NCBI GenBank assembly: GCA_002286855.1
Contig: NRSV01000116.1
Coordinates: forward strand, 1-52,301
Direction: 5' to 3'
Length of the DNA stretch: 52,301 bases
Source: Bipolaris cookei
Taxonomy: Eukaryota; Ascomycota; Dothideomycetes; Pleosporales; Pleosporaceae
Shown here: positions 1 through 10,983 of the stretch, in pieces
How the letters are laid out: every line of letters begins with the position of its first letter
Position numbering within the stretch: the stretch's first letter is position 1
Made by a program: the position numbers and the translations under genes
The notes under the pieces: generated by a model
Database searches by the model: none
The model's input: only the letters and a program-made list of their open reading frames with translations
What the model was told of the DNA's origin: nothing

Positions 1-213
1 GGGGCGGGTGGGGGGAAACCAGATGCAAGTAACAAGAGAAAGTGGTAATACATTGCGTGGTAGGTTAGAAAGAAAGAAAAATAGATTGGCCCAAAGGTGA
101 TAGAGAAACTTCCAAAAAAAACCACACGCACCGAGAAACATTGCAGATAAAAAATGGACAACGCTAGAAGAAAGAACAAGAAAAAACCTCGCAAGAAATA
201 AAGTTTTCGGAAA

Positions 214-3200
214 TCATACACCTACAATGGGCGCATCAAGTGTTCCGCCCATACTGTCCATTGTCTTCTCGAGCATGTCAAGATCCATCATCGTTCCGGC
301 TCCATAGTCGGGAAATAACATCATGTCCTCGCTGTCCATGGGAGGAAGCATGACGCCGAGGTTTTGCAAGTCTTCCGATAGTTGCAGGTCCACCGGAAGT
401 GCGTCGCCGTACATGCCGACGGCCCAGGCGTCAGGCATGTCCGCATCCTTAAGATCAATGCTAATGACAAGGTTGTCATTCTCTGAGATATCCGATTGCC
501 TCGTAGACGGCGTGTCCTTGGAAGACGACTCAGGTGTAGTCGACGGTGAGGCGGGCCGAGAGCGAAGCGCCCAGGCATTGTCCTCGTCCTTGAGATCAAG
601 CACGGTAAACGGCCCATTTGCATCCAGAGCTGCAAAGGTATTCTCGTACGCATAGTCGAGAAGCGACGTGAGTAGCAGTGGCTGTTGTTGTTGCTCCTCT
701 TCTTTTGCCGCTGGTTCCGATGCTGCCACTTGCTGCTCCTTTGGTACAGACTTGGGAATGCTGGCTGGCGTGGCCTTGCCTCGCGCACCTGAGCCAGGAG
801 TAGTCACCTTGGTTGTGGTTTGCGGTGTTTTCAGCAGATTAGACGACGGCGAGTCCTTGATCCCAGTCTGTGTCGGCACGCGCGCCATGGCTGAGGCTGT
901 TGCTGTTTGTCCGACAGGCGTAGCAGCATTCTGCAAAGCACCAGGAGTTTGCTCAGTCTTAATGTTTTGCGGCGGTGCCCGCAGGGTAGCTGGCGCCGCC
1001 TTTGGCGTCGACTTGGAGGCATTGGGATCCGTCTTTGCTTCACCAGTCTTTTGGTCAATGTCGAGGTATTCGGCCATGGAATCGAGAGCGAATTGCATCG
1101 GGTTTTCGACCTTTGCGTGTATTTGGCTGTGCAAGTCGAGTTCGGCCTGGGTATCAAAGCCTCGTACAGAGTGTTCACACGTTGCATCGTTGCATCGGAA
1201 TGTTGGTCGTTGTGGCACTTGCTTGTCGGGTGCTGGCTGTCTTCTGAGTTCGGGCGAGTTGCCTGAGCTGATGTGAGGAGAAGCTCTGGCAGCAGGAGTC
1301 GATGATTGGCTGCCTGCTTCGAGCTTTGCACGCTTCTTCTCAGGCAACACGAGGTTTGTGACTGGTCTTGCTCCCTCAAAATAATGCGCGGCTCCGTGGC
1401 CGGGGTCGGCGCCAATGGCAAACGGCGGTCGGTCGGTCGTAGGGGCGGACGGTGCCTTTTGGTTGCGGTTTTGTTGTTCTACGATCTTCAGATTTGCAGC
1501 ATTAAGTTGGGCAGGCGAGGCATTCGAACCCTGAGGCTGGGATTGCTGGGCAGCTGGGCCCTGACCCTGTGTTTGTTGCTTAACCTTCTCCTGAATCTTG
1601 ATGACAAACTTGAATATAGTGCTCAAATGGTTCCTGAATTCATCGATTGTCAGTGTCACCTGAGGATGCAGAGTGCCATCGGCCTCATTGATTTGCTGAA
1701 ACAAAAGCGCGCGCGATCGCATGATTTGACGAATGACTGGTTCGGGCTCATTGGTATCGTATGAGGCATGGAAGATGCGAAGTGCTTGGTCCGACTGCTT
1801 TAGGCGTTGGAACTGTTCTTTTAGCGATTTCTGTAGAGCTGTACGTGCTGCTGGTGGCAGTGTAATTGGCTGCTTCGTGGGTATGCTCTTCTCCACCTCC
1901 TCCATCATTTGTTTGAACTGCCGGATGCGTGCAGGATCACTCATTCTCTGCCGAAGCTCTTCAGAATTGAGCATACTGCCGCGCTGTTGTTGCATCTTGT
2001 TGTTGGATGCATCCTGGGCTTTTAGCAACTGCGCTCTGTACTGTGCATGTTGTGTGGGGGTAAGCTTAGACATTTGCTCTTGCGTGAGGTTAAGACCAGG
2101 CTGAGATTTTGAAGAAGCCATAGGGGGAGCTTGTGGAGTGGTCTCGTTGCCAGACTCCATGGTGTCCTCATGTGACCTCTTCGTACCCTTGTTCACAGCA
2201 TTGTTGTTCACAGCATTGTTGTTGGGAAGCGACTGTGCGGGTTGCGCTTGCTGTGGCTTCATCGCTGGTTTAAGCTGGGGTGTCGCTTGTGTTTGCGGTT
2301 GCGCCGCAGGTGGTCGGTTGGGCTGGTGTTGTGGTTGTTGCTGTGCAGTCATGGGAACGGCAGGTTGGGCTTGATTACGTTGAGCTTGTTGATTAAGCAT
2401 CGCGGATTGTTGCTGCTGCTGTCTCTGCTGTTGAAGATTCTTCATCCTCATAGATATCATGAGGCCGCGCAGTTGGTCGTCTGGCAGGTTGGCTTGTGGC
2501 TGACCAACCATTCTTGCACGGAACTGCTGCAACTCTTGAGGGGTGACCTGAAGTGCTGCCATGTTCTGCATATTCGGCTGCTGCTGAGGTGTCCTGATAG
2601 GGCCTTGATTCGGGTTGATCTGCCCTGGTGGGACGAGTCCCTGGCCAGGCTGTGGTGTCGGATGGACACCAGCGACAGCATTCGATTGCCTGACCATGTC
2701 TTGGAAGTGTAGAACTTGCAACATGAGTAATTTTTGGCCGTCGACGCCGGGCACTAGAGCAGGGTTCTGACTAGCCCAGGCTTTGAGCTGTTGCCAAGTT
2801 CTGACGTCTGGTGGAAGGCTCTGTCGAATTTGCGCGTTTAGTACATTGGGAGGGAATGGCTTAGGATCGGTGGTATGTATAATTCCAGGATTGGCACGGA
2901 GCAGGTTTGATGCAGCAGCAACACGTTGTTGGTTCGGCATGGGTCCACGCTGGGCACCCATGGGATTTTGAGGACCAGTACCAGGTGGTGGCTGTGCGAG
3001 ATTCATACCAGGTCGAACCATAGCCTGCATATTAGGTCCGACAAGCATTTGACCAGGAACGCCAGGCTGGAGTTGTTGCTGTTGTTGCTGTTGTTGTTGT
3101 TGTTGTTGTTGCTGCTGCTGCTGCTGCTGTTGTTGTTGTTGCTGGTTGAAGACCATGTTTGGCTGGCCTCCATTCGGCTGTCCAGGTGGGAATGCTCCGT

Positions 3201-4836
3201 TGGGCATACCGTTGTTCCTACGCAGATTCATCATGTAGCTCTGGAGAATGACGCGAAATTGGTGTTCTGGCACCTTGAGTAGCTGTTGCTTTACAGAAGC
3301 ATCCAGGTCAGGGGGCATCATGCTCATGCGGACTTGATCAGTCAGCGGTTGCTGGTTGGCCTGCTGGACAGCAGCAGCTCTTTGTTGCGCTTGTCGCATG
3401 AGCTCTGTCAAATTTGGATCAGTCTGCCCGGGCTGCGGTGTCATGATGGGGACATGGGCCTGGGGTGGACGTTGCTGCGGCGTTCCTGGAGGGCCTGGTT
3501 GACCTGGTGGAGGCATTGGCCGGTTCAGCATAGGCATGGCAGGACTGGGCTGTTGGGAGCCCTGAGTGAGGTTCAAGCCACCAATCTGGCCTTGAAGCAA
3601 CTGATTCTGCTGATTGCGCGCTGCTTGAGCTACTTGCTGTTGGCGTTGTTGTTCTAATCGCGCCTGCACCTGAGCTTGAGCATGTGCTTGCTGTGCTTGC
3701 TGTGCTTGTGCCTGGCGGTGAAATGCTTCAGCCTGACGCTGTGCCATTGCATTTGGAGCTTGGCCAGGTTGTGAATTTTGGCCTTGGAATCCACCCATTT
3801 GTCCACCATTGTTTGGGTTGTTGCTCGCAGGTACCACTGTTGTACCTTGGTCCTGGCTTCGCATAGCCTCCATTTGGCGATTGGCAATTTCAGTGAAATC
3901 AAAATCCTGGTTGGCTTGGCGCTGATTCATATTCATCTGCTGTCCCTGCATGCGATTCTGCTGAGGTGTTCCCTGCATAGCGACATTATTTTGGCCAGCT
4001 GCGGGCTGATTCAGCGCGCCCCTTCGGTAGAGCATCTCAGCATGCTGACGAAAGCGGAGGAAGAGAGGGTTGATTCCTTGGTTGAGCAACTGCTGCTTCT
4101 TGTCTTCAGGCCAGGCGCGGACATCATTCTCAAACTTGACGCGAACCTCCTCTTTGCAAGTATCCATCAACTTTTTGGCAAACTGATTGATAATCAACTG
4201 CTCCTGTCGGGTTTGCTGCTGATTGGGTTGCATGCTTGGTTGCTGATTGTTCTGGCCTTGGGCCATGTTGATAGGGTTGGCTCCGTTGACGCCCATGGAA
4301 GACTGGCCTTGTGTCATGGGGACTGGGGAAACTTGCATGGGACGCTGAAGCTGAGCGTTTGGAAAAGCTGGGTTGAACTGCTGTGGTGCGGGCTGGCGCG
4401 CGCCTTGCTGACCCATCTGGTTCATCATGTTCATCTGGGCTGGAGTCATGCCGTTCATTGCGTTGTTCATGTTGTTTGGCATGCCGCCTTGGAGGCGCTG
4501 CAGCTGCTGTTGTCGTGCGGTCGTCATGACGATGAGTTTCTGCTTGATTTGCGAGAGGTACTGTTCCTTGGAAGGGGCGGACATGAAGTTTTGCGTTTCA
4601 AACTGGAGGGCGGCTCGCATTGACTCGACCTCTGGGATATCGGGTTTGAGGAGGCGGTACTGGGTAAAGAACTGCAGAGCGAGCTGGCCGCGCTCGTCAG
4701 GCGACGTCGTCTGCTGCCATCCTGTTGGGATCTTGCCCTGCTGTTGCTGGGCGCGATAGTGCTGGACAAAGTGGTGAATGCCGGCGGTGGCGCGACCCTG
4801 CTGCATGCCGTTCTGTTGCATGTTTGGGTTGTTCAT
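214..4836 (-). CDS. MED15: Mediator complex subunit 15 (Med15/Gal11-like coactivator)
   Basis: Single-exon reading frame of 1540 aa starting at the ATG at 4836 (an upstream TTG in the same frame is not a likely start). Med15 is a tail-module subunit of the nuclear Mediator and carries activator signals to RNA polymerase II. The N-terminal ~100 residues (HHFVQHYRAQ... GWQQTTSPDER... YLSQIKQKL) resemble the KIX-like activator-binding domain of fungal Gal11. A second basic helical block (LMDTCKEEVRVKFENDVRAW) follows near residue 230. The protein is extremely Gln/Met/Pro-rich, with an uninterrupted polyglutamine run near residues 563-589 encoded by mixed CAA/CAG at about 3,073-3,144. Near residues 1,210-1,240 a C-x4-C...H-x3-H pattern resembles a single C2H2 finger. 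The C-terminus is acidic (Asp/Met-rich). No intron is needed. Identity rests on overall architecture and the N-terminal block, as the family diverges quickly. Confidence 0.88.
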   Translation of the reverse strand: MNNPNMQQNGMQQGRATAGIHHFVQHYRAQQQQGKIPTGWQQTTSPDERGQLALQFFTQYRLLKPDIPEVESMRAALQFETQNFMSAPSKEQYLSQIKQKLIVMTTARQQQLQRLQGGMPNNMNNAMNGMTPAQMNMMNQMGQQGARQPAPQQFNPAFPNAQLQRPMQVSPVPMTQGQSSMGVNGANPINMAQGQNNQQPSMQPNQQQTRQEQLIINQFAKKLMDTCKEEVRVKFENDVRAWPEDKKQQLLNQGINPLFLRFRQHAEMLYRRGALNQPAAGQNNVAMQGTPQQNRMQGQQMNMNQRQANQDFDFTEIANRQMEAMRSQDQGTTVVPASNNPNNGGQMGGFQGQNSQPGQAPNAMAQRQAEAFHRQAQAQQAQQAHAQAQVQARLEQQRQQQVAQAARNQQNQLLQGQIGGLNLTQGSQQPSPAMPMLNRPMPPPGQPGPPGTPQQRPPQAHVPIMTPQPGQTDPNLTELMRQAQQRAAAVQQANQQPLTDQVRMSMMPPDLDASVKQQLLKVPEHQFRVILQSYMMNLRRNNGMPNGAFPPGQPNGGQPNMVFNQQQQQQQQQQQQQQQQQQQQQQQQLQPGVPGQMLVGPNMQAMVRPGMNLAQPPPGTGPQNPMGAQRGPMPNQQRVAAASNLLRANPGIIHTTDPKPFPPNVLNAQIRQSLPPDVRTWQQLKAWASQNPALVPGVDGQKLLMLQVLHFQDMVRQSNAVAGVHPTPQPGQGLVPPGQINPNQGPIRTPQQQPNMQNMAALQVTPQELQQFRARMVGQPQANLPDDQLRGLMISMRMKNLQQQRQQQQQSAMLNQQAQRNQAQPAVPMTAQQQPQHQPNRPPAAQPQTQATPQLKPAMKPQQAQPAQSLPNNNAVNNNAVNKGTKRSHEDTMESGNETTPQAPPMASSKSQPGLNLTQEQMSKLTPTQHAQYRAQLLKAQDASNNKMQQQRGSMLNSEELRQRMSDPARIRQFKQMMEEVEKSIPTKQPITLPPAARTALQKSLKEQFQRLKQSDQALRIFHASYDTNEPEPVIRQIMRSRALLFQQINEADGTLHPQVTLTIDEFRNHLSTIFKFVIKIQEKVKQQTQGQGPAAQQSQPQGSNASPAQLNAANLKIVEQQNRNQKAPSAPTTDRPPFAIGADPGHGAAHYFEGARPVTNLVLPEKKRAKLEAGSQSSTPAARASPHISSGNSPELRRQPAPDKQVPQRPTFRCNDATCEHSVRGFDTQAELDLHSQIHAKVENPMQFALDSMAEYLDIDQKTGEAKTDPNASKSTPKAAPATLRAPPQNIKTEQTPGALQNAATPVGQTATASAMARVPTQTGIKDSPSSNLLKTPQTTTKVTTPGSGARGKATPASIPKSVPKEQQVAASEPAAKEEEQQQQPLLLTSLLDYAYENTFAALDANGPFTVLDLKDEDNAWALRSRPASPSTTPESSSKDTPSTRQSDISENDNLVISIDLKDADMPDAWAVGMYGDALPVDLQLSEDLQNLGVMLPPMDSEDMMLFPDYGAGTMMDLDMLEKTMDSMGGTLDAPIVGV

Positions 4837-7800
4837 GGCGACGCGCAAAGGGTTAGGGACGCGCTAGTTGGCAGGCAGGCACGCTGGTGGTGCGATGGGC
4901 TCTAGACACGGCGGTGCGGTGCCGCAGAGGTGTAGAGAAGAGCAACACTCATGCAGGACGCGGACTGGAGTGTTGCGGTAGACGGTAGGCGGCGGGACGG
5001 GCACGGGCGTCGAGTAGGCGAGTGAGAGACACCAAGGGCGGGCGGTGAAGATGACAGGCCTGAGGGAGGAGAGGAGTAGTCGATGTGGGTTAAGTCGAGA
5101 GAGAGTGCGTAGACGAGAGCAGGCAGGCTGTGGGGGCAGAGGAGAATGAGTGAGAGCAGGGCCAGCATGCAGCCAACACGACGAGTGAGGCTTGGGTGAA
5201 GGGTGAAGGGCAAGGGCAAGGGCACAGCGGCGGCAGCAGCAGCAGCAGCAGCAGTAAGTCGACAGCTCGCCAGCTGCGGCTCGTTGGTGTGTGATCGACG
5301 GCGGCGTTAGCGCAGCAGCAGTCGCAGCATCCAAGCCTAAGGCGCCTAGATTGTGTGCGGTGGCAGAGACCGGGGGGTGCGCGTCGATGCAGACGAAAGA
5401 GGGCAGCGATGCGGCGGGGGGAAGGGAGGGAGGGAGAGTGGTGGTAGTGTGGGAGTGGAGAGGAGCAGATGATGGAGAGTAGGGGCAGGACGAGGCAGAG
5501 GACGAGGACGCGTCGCAGACAGCGGCGGTTCTCCGAGTTTCGTCAAGGCGCTGTGGTTGGCGGCGAAGTGGCAGCAGCACCAGCAGCAGCGACAACAGCA
5601 CCAGCACCAGCAATGGCAGCGCCAGCAGCACCAGCACCAGCAGTCGGGCGTGCTGGCTGAGCAGGCAGGTGCAGGGCATGCACAGAGCAAGTGCGCCCGG
5701 CGCCGTCGCACCTGCCTGCAGGGATCACTATGCGTGCTAGCCAGCCCCCCCCGTCTTCTAACGCTCAGCGAGGCCCGTACTGTGCCGGAAGCGGATTAGC
5801 GCATCGTCTCGCCGCCGCAGCAGAGGGACGGCCATGACTGCAGCGCCAGTACATGTGTCTGTAAGTTTGTACGTGTGTGTGTACGTTGTATGCTGTGTAT
5901 ACAAGTACCTGCCTACTTACTCCTCACCCACACAGCGGGGAGCAGTGCAGCGCCAGCCCAACGGCCGTCCGCCTGTTCACCACGCACCCACGCACTCATG
6001 CACCCACGCACTCACGCACCCACGCAACGCACCGAGTCACCAGCGTGACCCTGGTCGCCATTGCCGTCTGCACACCTGACGGAGTGACTGACTGACAGCC
6101 AGCAGCAAGCCATCTGGGCCTCTGGGCAGCCTCCGGGCAAGCCTCCCAGCGGAAAGGCGACAGGCGTGGGCCCTGGACAGGCCGTCTAGTAGCGCCTCGC
6201 AGTCCCCACCAAATCTTCCGCAACCACCAAACTGCCCTCGTGCTGCTCACGCGCTTGCACCCGCGCCCATTCTACTAGGTTTGCCTCTTGTTTTACAAGT
6301 GCTGCAACTGCTCGCTGCCTGTGCTGCCCTTGTGTCGACGCCCGTCCATCTGTGTTTCACCCTCTGCTGTGATCAAAACCCCGGTGCCCATGGCCCGCCC
6401 GCACGCCATGGCGTCGACGATGCGCAAAAGCCCACACACGCCCCGCTCCTCGCTCGGTCGGTGATCAGGGCAAAAGTCCAATCTGCTTACCTCGCACTGC
6501 TGAAATGACCTGGACCCCAGCCAAGTCGCTCTACTAATCTCCCAAGTCACCACCCAAGTCACCACCCAGGTCCCCTCCCAAGTCCCCTCCCAAGTCCCCT
6601 CCCAAGTCCCTTCCCTCACCACCACCCTCCCTCACAACCCACCACCGCTGCTTCCGCCACCCGCCGCACCCTCTTCTTCCCCTTGCTACCCTTTTCCCTC
6701 TCCACCACGTGGCCTCCATGCCCGCCCTTACAGCGGCTCCGTTTCGCCCAACACAAAACCACACACTCTCGCATCCCCCCCTGCCCTCCTTGCTCAAACA
6801 CAGAAACGTCGCATCTCGTGTCTTCTTCACGCCCACCCTCAATCTGTCTCTGCCTCGTAGATCGACTACCCGTTGGCCTAGCGCATGGTGAAGGACTAGC
6901 ATCTGACGCTAGGACGCCGCACGCCAGGAATCCACCCCCCGTTCCGAGCCAGCAAGGCCGCTGTCAAAGCACTCGCCTCTGGTTCCCAGCTCGACCTTGA
7001 TAACCACTCCCCCTGATGTTGCTTTTTTGCCTGCCCCTTGCCACTTTCACTGCTCACAGCCAGCACGCCTGCTCTTCCATTGTCAACTTCGTTCGATCCA
7101 CGTGTGCAGATGGCTGCTGTGGCCTGCCTGGCCTGCCCATGCTTTGGGTTCACGTCGATCCTTGGCGGCCAGTGCCTTCGCTCCCCTGCAGCCACCACCA
7201 TGGGTTGGTCGTGATCGCCAGGGAGCGAACCAAGCCAGCCATGCAGCCAATCGTATGCCTTGCACGACACGTTTCCTGCTCTGCCACCGCTGCTTCACAC
7301 CCCCACGGTCATCAGACGCCCTCGCCATCTTTGCCCCAGTGCGAATTGCCATGTACACACGCACATGTATCTGTTTCCATACCTGCATATCGCGTCATGC
7401 CTCTTTGCCCACGTCATGCCTCCTTCAAAGTAGAGAGTACCATAAACCATCCACTGCCCGCACTTCATTGCTTCCCGGCCCGTCGCGGATGCCGCCGTCA
7501 TCTGCGCCAACCTATTCTTGCTTTGCATGCTGGTTCAGTACAAGCCTCCTCGTACGCCTCGTGTCACTATTCATCGCGCAACCACTCCCTGGCCCTCTTT
7601 GATGCACCACCGCCGGATGTTGCCGAAGGCTCCACTGCCCAACCTGATGTTCGCACTCGTCATGTGACTCTCCCACTCAGCAACAACAGACGTAGTGGCA
7701 GTTTAACACCCTTGATGCCTGCACATGCTCACCACTACCCCTTGAGATGCCAACTCATTTCTTCTTCCATTTGGATATCCGCCCATACCGTACAGCCCCC

Positions 7801-8115
7801 ATCCGTATCACGCCTGACAACAATATTAATTTGAGTATACGCTGTGTCAAGTCAACCTATCAGGATGGCAGTGAGCATATAGAATTCTCTACAGGCATTA
7901 AAATTTGCAATTTCATCCAAAAAACACAACATGTAATATGAAGATATGACTGCACGCAGACAACACACGTATAGGGTTGTTTGACCATGTTTGATTTGGC
8001 TTGCTCTATATGACTCCACCCTACTTGGGATGCACCCAATCCACAGCCGTCATCCTTTCCATCATCTGATGATTTATTGACAAAGACACCATGCCAATGT
8101 TCGCATGATAGTCGT
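4837..8115. other. 3.3 kb gene-free, C/T-rich stretch upstream of MED15
   Basis: No open frame here has recognisable protein features. Frames up to 272 codons exist, but their composition is that of Cys/His/Pro/Ser-rich translation of pyrimidine-rich DNA. The part next to MED15 (4,850-5,800) is rich in CAG/CAC-type triplets, including an uninterrupted (GCA)n run near 5,233-5,254 and a CAG/CAC block at about 5,571-5,644. It probably holds the MED15 leader and promoter. Short tandem blocks occur at 5,982-6,030 (CACGCACC-like) and 6,541-6,620. From about 6,540 to 7,700 the + strand is pyrimidine-rich. The far end is the 3' flank of COX9. A non-coding RNA cannot be excluded. Confidence 0.6.
6541..6620. 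repeat. 12-bp tandem repeat (CCCAAGTCCCCT-type)
   Basis: About six to seven imperfect 12-bp units of the form CCCAAGTC(A/C)C(C/A)(A/T) lie head to tail in the gene-free stretch between MED15 and COX9. The first units carry CAC where the later ones carry CCT. It lies in a CT-rich promoter-like region and is a likely length-variable minisatellite. Confidence 0.7.
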
Positions 8116-8549
8116 CTATTTCTGGCCCAGAGCTGATGCGCGCTCGTCCTCGAGCTTCTGGTAGAAAGCGTCACGGTGACGAACGGCGGGGACGTGGTAG
8201 CCTTGAAATGTAAGTATCGAGTCGTAAATTTCTTGGAAGCAACAGTCTTTGCGGTTCCAAGTCCAAGATGATATCACATACCGTACCACCAGCCGTAACC
8301 GGCAACGACGCCAACACCTGCCCTCACTGTTAGTCAAGCTCCCCAAACCCGCGCGCAACCTCATGTGCCTGTTTCAAGGCCCAAGAATCATTGCGCATAC
8401 ACTGCAAAAGCTCTACGCACCCATGGCAACAGAGAGATCGAGCACGATCTGTCGTCGGAGCATCTGCAATCCAGTTATTAGCCTCGTGCCCGCTGTTGCC
8501 CAAGACACTCAATGGCAGCACATACGCCGGTAATCGGTTTGATGGCCAT
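8116..8549 (-). CDS. COX9: Cytochrome c oxidase subunit VIIa (Cox9-like), four exons
   Basis: Four exons on the minus strand: 8526-8549, 8421-8463, 8282-8317 and 8116-8201, giving 62 aa. Introns begin GTATGT, GTGCGT and GTATGT and end in CAG or AAG. In intron 2 a GACTAAC branch site sits just before a first AG, which argues for the downstream GGGCAG acceptor. The product starts MAIKPITGMLRRQIVLDL, has one membrane segment around VGVVAGYGWWYG, and ends in a basic/acidic tail (VRHRDAFYQKLEDERASA). Length, the (M)xIxPITG start and the WW-YG-(Y/F)H motif match the small single-span complex IV subunit known as Cox9 in yeast (59 aa). It acts in the inner mitochondrial membrane. It is divergent from TAF8 across about 410 bp. 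No single exon is long enough to stand out as an ORF. Confidence 0.88.
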
Positions 8550-8960
8550 TTTGAATTCGGTTTTGGTGGAATGGAGAGTTTCGGGACGCGGGTGCGGATT
8601 GCGGGAGCTGGTGAAGGTCGTCTGCGGGTATGCTGAAGTTGTGGTGGTTCGACAGAGAACTACTGCTGCTGCTGCTGACGTAAGACAAAGTGGCCTAGCG
8701 CCCTGCGCTCTCAGAGCTCCCGACTCAATCACGACGCCAGCAAACAAAGTGAAAGGGACAATATCACCGATCGGTCGCCGAATCTCTCGCAAGTCCACGC
8801 CTGGTTTAATTGCAGGTGCATGCTATTGCAGCCGATGCCATCTCTCACGCTCGACTGCGCGTCCATCGACCGATAACTTTACCAACCTCGCGTACACGCA
8901 TCCGGCCTGCGACATCACCAACCCCCCCTCAAACACCAAACTCAGGACCACCACCAGCAT
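8550..8960. promoter_or_regulatory. Shared divergent promoter region of COX9 and TAF8
   Basis: This 411-bp gap separates the start codons of two divergently transcribed genes, so it must contain both 5' leaders and both core promoters. A short (CTG)n run lies at about 8,663-8,677. No TATA box stands out. The stretch just before TAF8 is C/A-rich, as is common near fungal start sites. Confidence 0.55.
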
Positions 8961-10071
8961 ATGCCAGGCATCGTACTCTCTCCCAGCGCCAGTAGCGAAG
9001 GCGCAACTGCAGGCATGAAGCGAGCGCATGTGGCGGGCAACGCGCCAACACATGGGGAGCCGCAGCAGAAGAAGCGGCGAGTCGTACATGCACTGCACCA
9101 CACGCAGCCAGTCCAGCACATTGTCGACCCCGTCAGCGTCGAGTTTGATAGCTTCGGTGAAAGCAAGGACTTTTTCGACCAGCAATTGCGGCGCGCAATA
9201 GCGATACAATGCAAGAGCATGGGATTCGAGGGTGCGCGTCCGGACGCGCTGGAGCAATTCCGGGCGCTGGTTGATTCCTGTATGGCTTCACCTTGCGACG
9301 CCAGCTGGCTGCACAGCCTATTAGAGTTTCCCAGACTAACCTGACCCAGACATGAGCCACTTTCTAGCCCAAGTGCGCAAGTCCATGACCAGTTCGCGCC
9401 GCACTGAAACAGTAGCACACGACTGGATATACGCGCTTGCATCTTCGGGTCTTCGCGGATCTGCACCCCTCGACCAACATTTCGACACTGGCGAAATTCC
9501 TCCATCGCTACTACAGCCCTACTTTGCACCTCCCGTGCCCCCAGAAGCCCCGCCCCCGGATACCGAGTCCTTGTTAGGCCCCGAGTTGTCGGGCAAGGCA
9601 GACAAGGAGACGCGCTCTTATATCCCAAAACACTTTCCTGGCTTCCCTTCCAAGCACACATATTCCGCGACACCAGTCTTCACCAACCGCGAACATGATC
9701 CGCGAAAGATTCGGGAAAAGGCAACTGAGGAGGGCATCTTGGCCGAACAGAGTCTTAGAAAACTCATGGCAGCACAAAAGGCGGGCGTTCAGAAGCAGAA
9801 TGTGGGCAAGCGGAAGCGAAGTAAGCGCATGAAAGAGAGCGACAAGTTATGGCAAGCAGCCATGACAGATTTGCTGAACGAGGAGCACCAGCGCGAAAAG
9901 GACGAGGAGCGACGACAGGCGCAGATGGACCTGGACGAAGATGAGGGTTGGAACGCATCACATGATGCACCAACACGGCAGCCCACAACCGATCGTAATG
10001 TCAATCTGGAAGAAGGCGTACACGTCAACTACGAGCGCAAATACTGGAGAAAATCCGGGAGCGGCGTCTAA
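8961..10071 (+). CDS. TAF8: Transcription initiation factor TFIID subunit 8 (TAF8)
   Basis: Two exons, 8961-9279 and 9350-10071, separated by a 70-nt intron (GTATGG donor, GACTAAC branch site, CCCAG acceptor), giving 346 aa. Splicing joins ...ALVDS to YMSHFLAQVRKSM and restores a complete histone-fold domain (about residues 70-142). A second conserved block at about 197-246 (IPKHFPGFPSKHTY ... REKATEEGILAEQSLRKL) matches the TAF8 C-terminal domain. A Lys/Arg-rich stretch (GKRKRSKRMK) then follows as a likely nuclear signal. TAF8 pairs with TAF10 through the histone fold and helps assemble TFIID at promoters. The first ATG is used; a second at codon 19 (MKRAHVAG) would also keep all domains. 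Confidence 0.9.
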
Positions 10072-10983
10072 TACCTGTCACCACGCCAGCTCTCGGCAGC
10101 AGCACATTGTGTGGAAGAAAGAAAAAGCATCTTGAAGCATTTTGGTAGCGAGGCGTTTGGGTATTCGGACATTCCCGCCTTGGAGATATGAAGGCACGTT
10201 TGGGGCATTTGACCGGCGTTGATCATGTTTTTGTTCGCTTTCTTGGAGGAGGTTGTATTATAGCTGCTTGTCCCATGGGAGCGGCATCGAGGGCCATTTA
10301 TGCGTCGTCTTATTATCCATCAATTGATTACGTATTCCTTGTGTTGTGTTATTCACCGTAAAGGATAGTGATTAATCGATGTCATGTGATTTTCAATATG
10401 ATGTATCTATATATGTTCAGGGTTATTGAAAGGCTCTATGCATGATGGTGTGGCACCTTGTTTGTGTCTAGCTGTTCGCGCCTTCCTGTCTTGCCTTCCA
10501 CCCCTCCCAAGCAGTCGTCTCAACACTAAGTCCTCCTTGACATCTAAGAGATTGTTAGTTTTGTGTTCAGCTTTCAAACAAGAAAAACAACAAGTCCGTC
10601 CATATCTTCATTTACCACCAATCAAGCTGCCAAGCTCTTTCAACAAACATCTCGCACACCACTCACCTTCTCAGCATCCGCACAACAGGCTCACACACCA
10701 CACTCGGCACGTCCCCTCGTTTCTCTGCTGGTTGTACATTGCACTTGTACTGCACAAGCTCTTTAAGCGCGCAATCGCTTAGCGCAATTGGCGGATTCCG
10801 CAGTCGACCAGACGGAAGCATATTCAGCTCACTTTCTAGTTCCGAGACCGGAATCGCGGAAACAGGTGGTGCCATTTGTTTCGACTGCAAGAGATGCTGT
10901 GAATAGGTCGAGGGGGGAAAACAAAGGATTGAAAGATAGGTCCAGAAAAAAGAAGGGGGGTTTTGTAGGAAGAAGAAGAAGAG
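10072..10983. other. Intergenic stretch between TAF8 and the RecA-like gene
   Basis: No convincing gene. The first half is the AT-richer 3' flank of TAF8 and the second half, from about 10,460, is pyrimidine-rich and probably the promoter/leader of the downstream gene. The longest frames (up to 158 codons) overlap each other on opposite strands and show no family features. Confidence 0.5.

Noticed and set aside
3778..4623. 281-codon plus-strand frame opposite MED15
   Set aside because: It is the antisense shadow of the Gln/Met-rich MED15 frame (Leu/His-rich by consequence).
4864..5711. Several minus-strand frames just upstream of MED15, Leu/Ala/Cys-rich
   Set aside because: Arise from CAG/CAC repeat DNA of the leader/promoter; no start context, domains or conservation signs.
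7016..7834. 272-codon frame on the plus strand in the stretch upstream of MED15/COX9
   Set aside because: Composition (Cys/His/Pro/Ser-rich, no hydrophobic core pattern) is what pyrimidine-rich DNA gives by chance; overlapping frames of similar size exist on both strands and no family features are seen.
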